Shown here: one piece after another, positions 5,226-6,212 of the stretch
Position numbering within the stretch: the stretch's first letter is position 1
Layout of the letters: every line of letters starts with the position of its first letter
DNA from: Candidatus Zixiibacteriota bacterium
GTDB taxonomy: Bacteria; SM23-81; DAOVCL01
DNA: 6,212 nucleotides
Direction of reading: 5' to 3'
Assembly: GCA_030670005.1 (NCBI GenBank)
Contig: DAOVCL010000121.1
Location: 1-6,212, forward strand
Translations under genes and position numbers: made by a program
The notes under the pieces: model-generated
What the model saw: only the letters and a program-made list of their open reading frames with translations
What the model was told of the DNA's origin: nothing
Database searches by the model: none

Positions 5226-5744
5226 ATGACCGAAAAACCCAGGATTAGCTATATTTATCTAAAGACGATGTTGGGCGTCATCGTCGTGCTGCTTTGTGGT
5301 ATCCTGGTCACACTTGTGATTGGATTGATACGAACAGACAGGCCATCAGGCCCGGTGCCTGGAATTGTCCACTCAAGGAGGCAGGCACAGGAGGCCAGAA
5401 GGCCCCTGCCGAGGAAGCATAGTGTTACCATACCTGAATCGGGGGAAGAGAGTACCGTCATATCCTGGGAAGATGCGGCAAAGCACTACGGTGAGTACTT
5501 GACAGTGGAGGGAACTATCGTGCTCACCTACAATTCTGGCAAAGCCTGTTTCTTAAACTTTCATTCCGATTGGAAAAAGCACTTTACAGTCGTGATTTTT
5601 GCCTCAGACTTCTCCAAGTTTCCTTCCCCGCCTGAGGAATACTACAGAGGCAAGAAAATTCAGGTGACGGGACGGATTAAGAGCTACCATGGCAAACCAG
5701 AGATCATCGTAGAGGATCCGAGCCAGATAGAGTTATTACGCTGA
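5226..5744 (+). CDS. Membrane-anchored protein with a likely OB-fold domain
   Basis: This gene encodes a 172-aa protein with one strong membrane segment near the N-terminus (about 14-35) and no signal-peptidase site, so it is probably a membrane anchor. A basic, Pro-rich linker follows (36-70; seven Arg plus Lys). The C-terminal domain (about 78-171) runs ISWEDAAKHYGEYLTVEGTI, then two more beta-rich segments, then KKIQVTGRIKSYHGKPEI and IIVEDPSQIEL. Its start (residues then a VEGxI strand) and its end (GKPEIIVEDPSQIEL) are typical of small OB-fold nucleic-acid-binding domains; this assignment rests on pattern recognition. The SNase domain encoded just upstream is itself an OB fold. GGAGG at 5213-5217 lies eight bases before the ATG, inside the end of the nuclease gene. 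The pairing suggests a membrane-bound helper that holds nucleic acid for the nuclease, or an unrelated OB protein. The side of the membrane is uncertain because both flanks are basic. Confidence 0.8.
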   Translation: MTEKPRISYIYLKTMLGVIVVLLCGILVTLVIGLIRTDRPSGPVPGIVHSRRQAQEARRPLPRKHSVTIPESGEESTVISWEDAAKHYGEYLTVEGTIVLTYNSGKACFLNFHSDWKKHFTVVIFASDFSKFPSPPEEYYRGKKIQVTGRIKSYHGKPEIIVEDPSQIELLR

Positions 5745-5771
5745 GCTCGAAAAATACAGGCACTTCCCCTG

Positions 5772-5805
5772 AGGTGGCAGAACCCAGTTCTGCCACCTTT
5801 CTTTT
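5772..5805 (+). terminator. AGGTGGCAGAAC hairpin copy B: terminator of the nuclease cluster
   Basis: AGGTGGCAGAAC (5772-5783) and GTTCTGCCACCT (5787-5798) form a perfect 12-bp stem with a CCA loop, followed by TTCTTTT. It starts 27 bases after the stop of the OB-fold gene, so it is well placed to end that transcript. It is also the most perfect member of the repeat family seen at 4290-4323 and 6025-6056. Confidence 0.8.
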
Positions 5806-5886
5806 AGACTTCCGCAATCCATTAAGCATTCGCCCAATTTCCGCAGTTTTATCCAACGCCCGCTTAATGGCTGAGCCGTCAGATCC
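5800..5886 (-). pseudogene. Possible decayed remnant of a small helical protein gene
   Basis: On the minus strand one frame reads GSDGSAIKRALDK, TAEIGRMLNGLRKSK: an amphipathic helix that recalls the C-terminal helix of the four-helix-bundle (23S rRNA intervening-sequence-like) protein family. The frame has no start codon or Shine-Dalgarno, is closed upstream by a stop at 5914-5916, and runs directly into hairpin copy B instead of ending at its own stop. A second minus frame (5736-5942) contains an ATG but looks less protein-like. At best this is a fragment; the family link is a weak impression. Confidence 0.25.
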
Positions 5887-5932
5887 TCGGCATAGGTGGG
5901 GACGTCCATAAAATCATAAAAAACTATTTTCG

Positions 5933-6010
5933 CACGTTTCAAACCTCTTTATCTTTGCCTATTTTCTTCTTTTTCACAGAGATGCTAATGGCCCGACGGT
6001 TTGAAATGTG
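5933..6010. repeat. 13-base inverted repeat with a 52-base spacer
   Basis: CACGTTTCAAACC (5933-5945) and GGTTTGAAATGTG (5998-6010) are complementary at 12 of 13 positions; the exception would be a G-U pair in RNA. The 52-base interior is pyrimidine-rich on its left side and has no coding capacity. The layout could be the ends of a small non-coding mobile element or a long-loop RNA hairpin. Confidence 0.5.
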
Positions 6011-6024
6011 GGGACACTTTTCTC

Positions 6025-6056
6025 AGGTGGCAGAGCCCAGTTCTGCCACCTTTTTT
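6025..6056 (+). terminator. AGGTGGCAGAGC hairpin copy C with T-run
   Basis: AGGTGGCAGAGC (6025-6036) pairs with GTTCTGCCACCT (6040-6051) over a CCA loop, a 12-bp stem with one G-T wobble. The last stem base starts a run of six T's (6051-6056). It has terminator form, but no gene lies directly upstream on this strand, so it is more likely present as a dispersed repeat. It differs from copy B by one base in the stem-loop. Confidence 0.6.
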
Positions 6057-6121
6057 GCCGTCCAATGGCAGTCCCGATAGCCCGATCTATTCATAAATTC
6101 CTAATCGTTGCTGCAAGATTC

Positions 6122-6145
6122 GGGTCGCATAAATGCGACCCCTAC
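6122..6145 (-). repeat. GTAGGG-bordered hairpin repeat, copy 3
   Basis: Read on the minus strand this is GTAGGGGTCGCAT followed by TTATGCGACCC: a perfect 9-bp stem (6122-6130 with 6133-6141) bordered by GTAGG. Its stem sequence differs wholly from the copies near 4222 and 4258, while the border and size are kept. Confidence 0.5.
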
Positions 6146-6212
6146 ATACTCTACCGGTCAGGTCAAGGGTGCTTCTACCCGACTTTAGTCGAGGGTTAAA
6201 AAGCCAAGATGG

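Larger units (their letters stand above)
5745..6212. other. Intergenic stretch with repeats and no intact gene
   Basis: No intact gene with a ribosome-binding site is visible on either strand. It holds two copies of the AGGTGGCAGAnC hairpin (5772-5805 and 6025-6056), a long-loop inverted repeat (5933-6010), a GTAGGG-bordered hairpin (6122-6145), and possibly a decayed minus-strand coding remnant (5800-5886). Near the end, ACCCGACTTTAGTCGAGGGT (6177-6196) is a further imperfect hairpin. Confidence 0.6.

Noticed and set aside
5736..5942. 68-codon open frame on the minus strand as an intact gene
   Set aside because: It passes through the perfect hairpin of copy B and into the end of the OB-fold gene and has no clear ribosome-binding site. 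A second frame in the same place looks more protein-like, so at most a remnant exists.
6008..6199. 63-codon open frame on the plus strand, starting at GTG
   Set aside because: There is no Shine-Dalgarno, and the frame runs through hairpin copy C and the GTAGGG hairpin, so its translation is repeat-derived.

Overview
This is a bacterial window read almost entirely on the + strand. It holds two gene clusters separated by two intergenic stretches rich in hairpin repeats. The organism cannot be named from the sequence. Arg is mostly AGG/AGA, ATA (Ile) is common, GC content looks moderate, and the intergenic DNA carries several families of short palindromic repeats. Together with the signalling genes this suggests an uncultured, possibly thermophilic, environmental bacterium, but that is only an inference.

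Positions 1-4100 hold a tightly packed cyclic-di-GMP signalling operon. It has a soluble GAF-histidine kinase (62-1423), a receiver-GGDEF diguanylate cyclase (1473-2399), a stand-alone receiver (2386-2745) and a receiver-GAF-HD-GYP phosphodiesterase (2742-4100). Adjacent genes overlap by 14 and 4 bases at the last two junctions, which points to one transcript and coupled translation. The simplest model is that one kinase phosphorylates receivers on both the enzyme that makes c-di-GMP and the enzyme that breaks it down, while the lone receiver acts as a phosphate sink or partner protein. That lone receiver has Asp where the switch Thr/Ser should be. All catalytic motifs of kinase, cyclase and phosphodiesterase are intact. 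A short frame ending at 50 may be the tail of an upstream gene, so the operon may begin before the window.

Positions 4101-4589 contain no credible gene. They hold hairpin repeats, two of them followed by T-runs (the operon terminator at 4226-4256 and a second one at 4290-4323), and a plausible sigma-70 promoter at 4399-4427 reading into the next cluster.

Positions 4590-5744 hold a two-gene cluster: an exported staphylococcal-nuclease-family enzyme (4590-5222), then, 3 bases later, a membrane-anchored protein with a likely OB-fold domain (5226-5744). The pair looks like an envelope or extracellular nucleic-acid-processing unit and ends at a strong terminator (5772-5805).

Positions 5745-6212 again lack an intact gene. 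They contain two further copies of the AGGTGGCAGAnC hairpin, another GTAGGG-bordered hairpin, a long-loop inverted repeat, and possibly a decayed remnant of a minus-strand gene.
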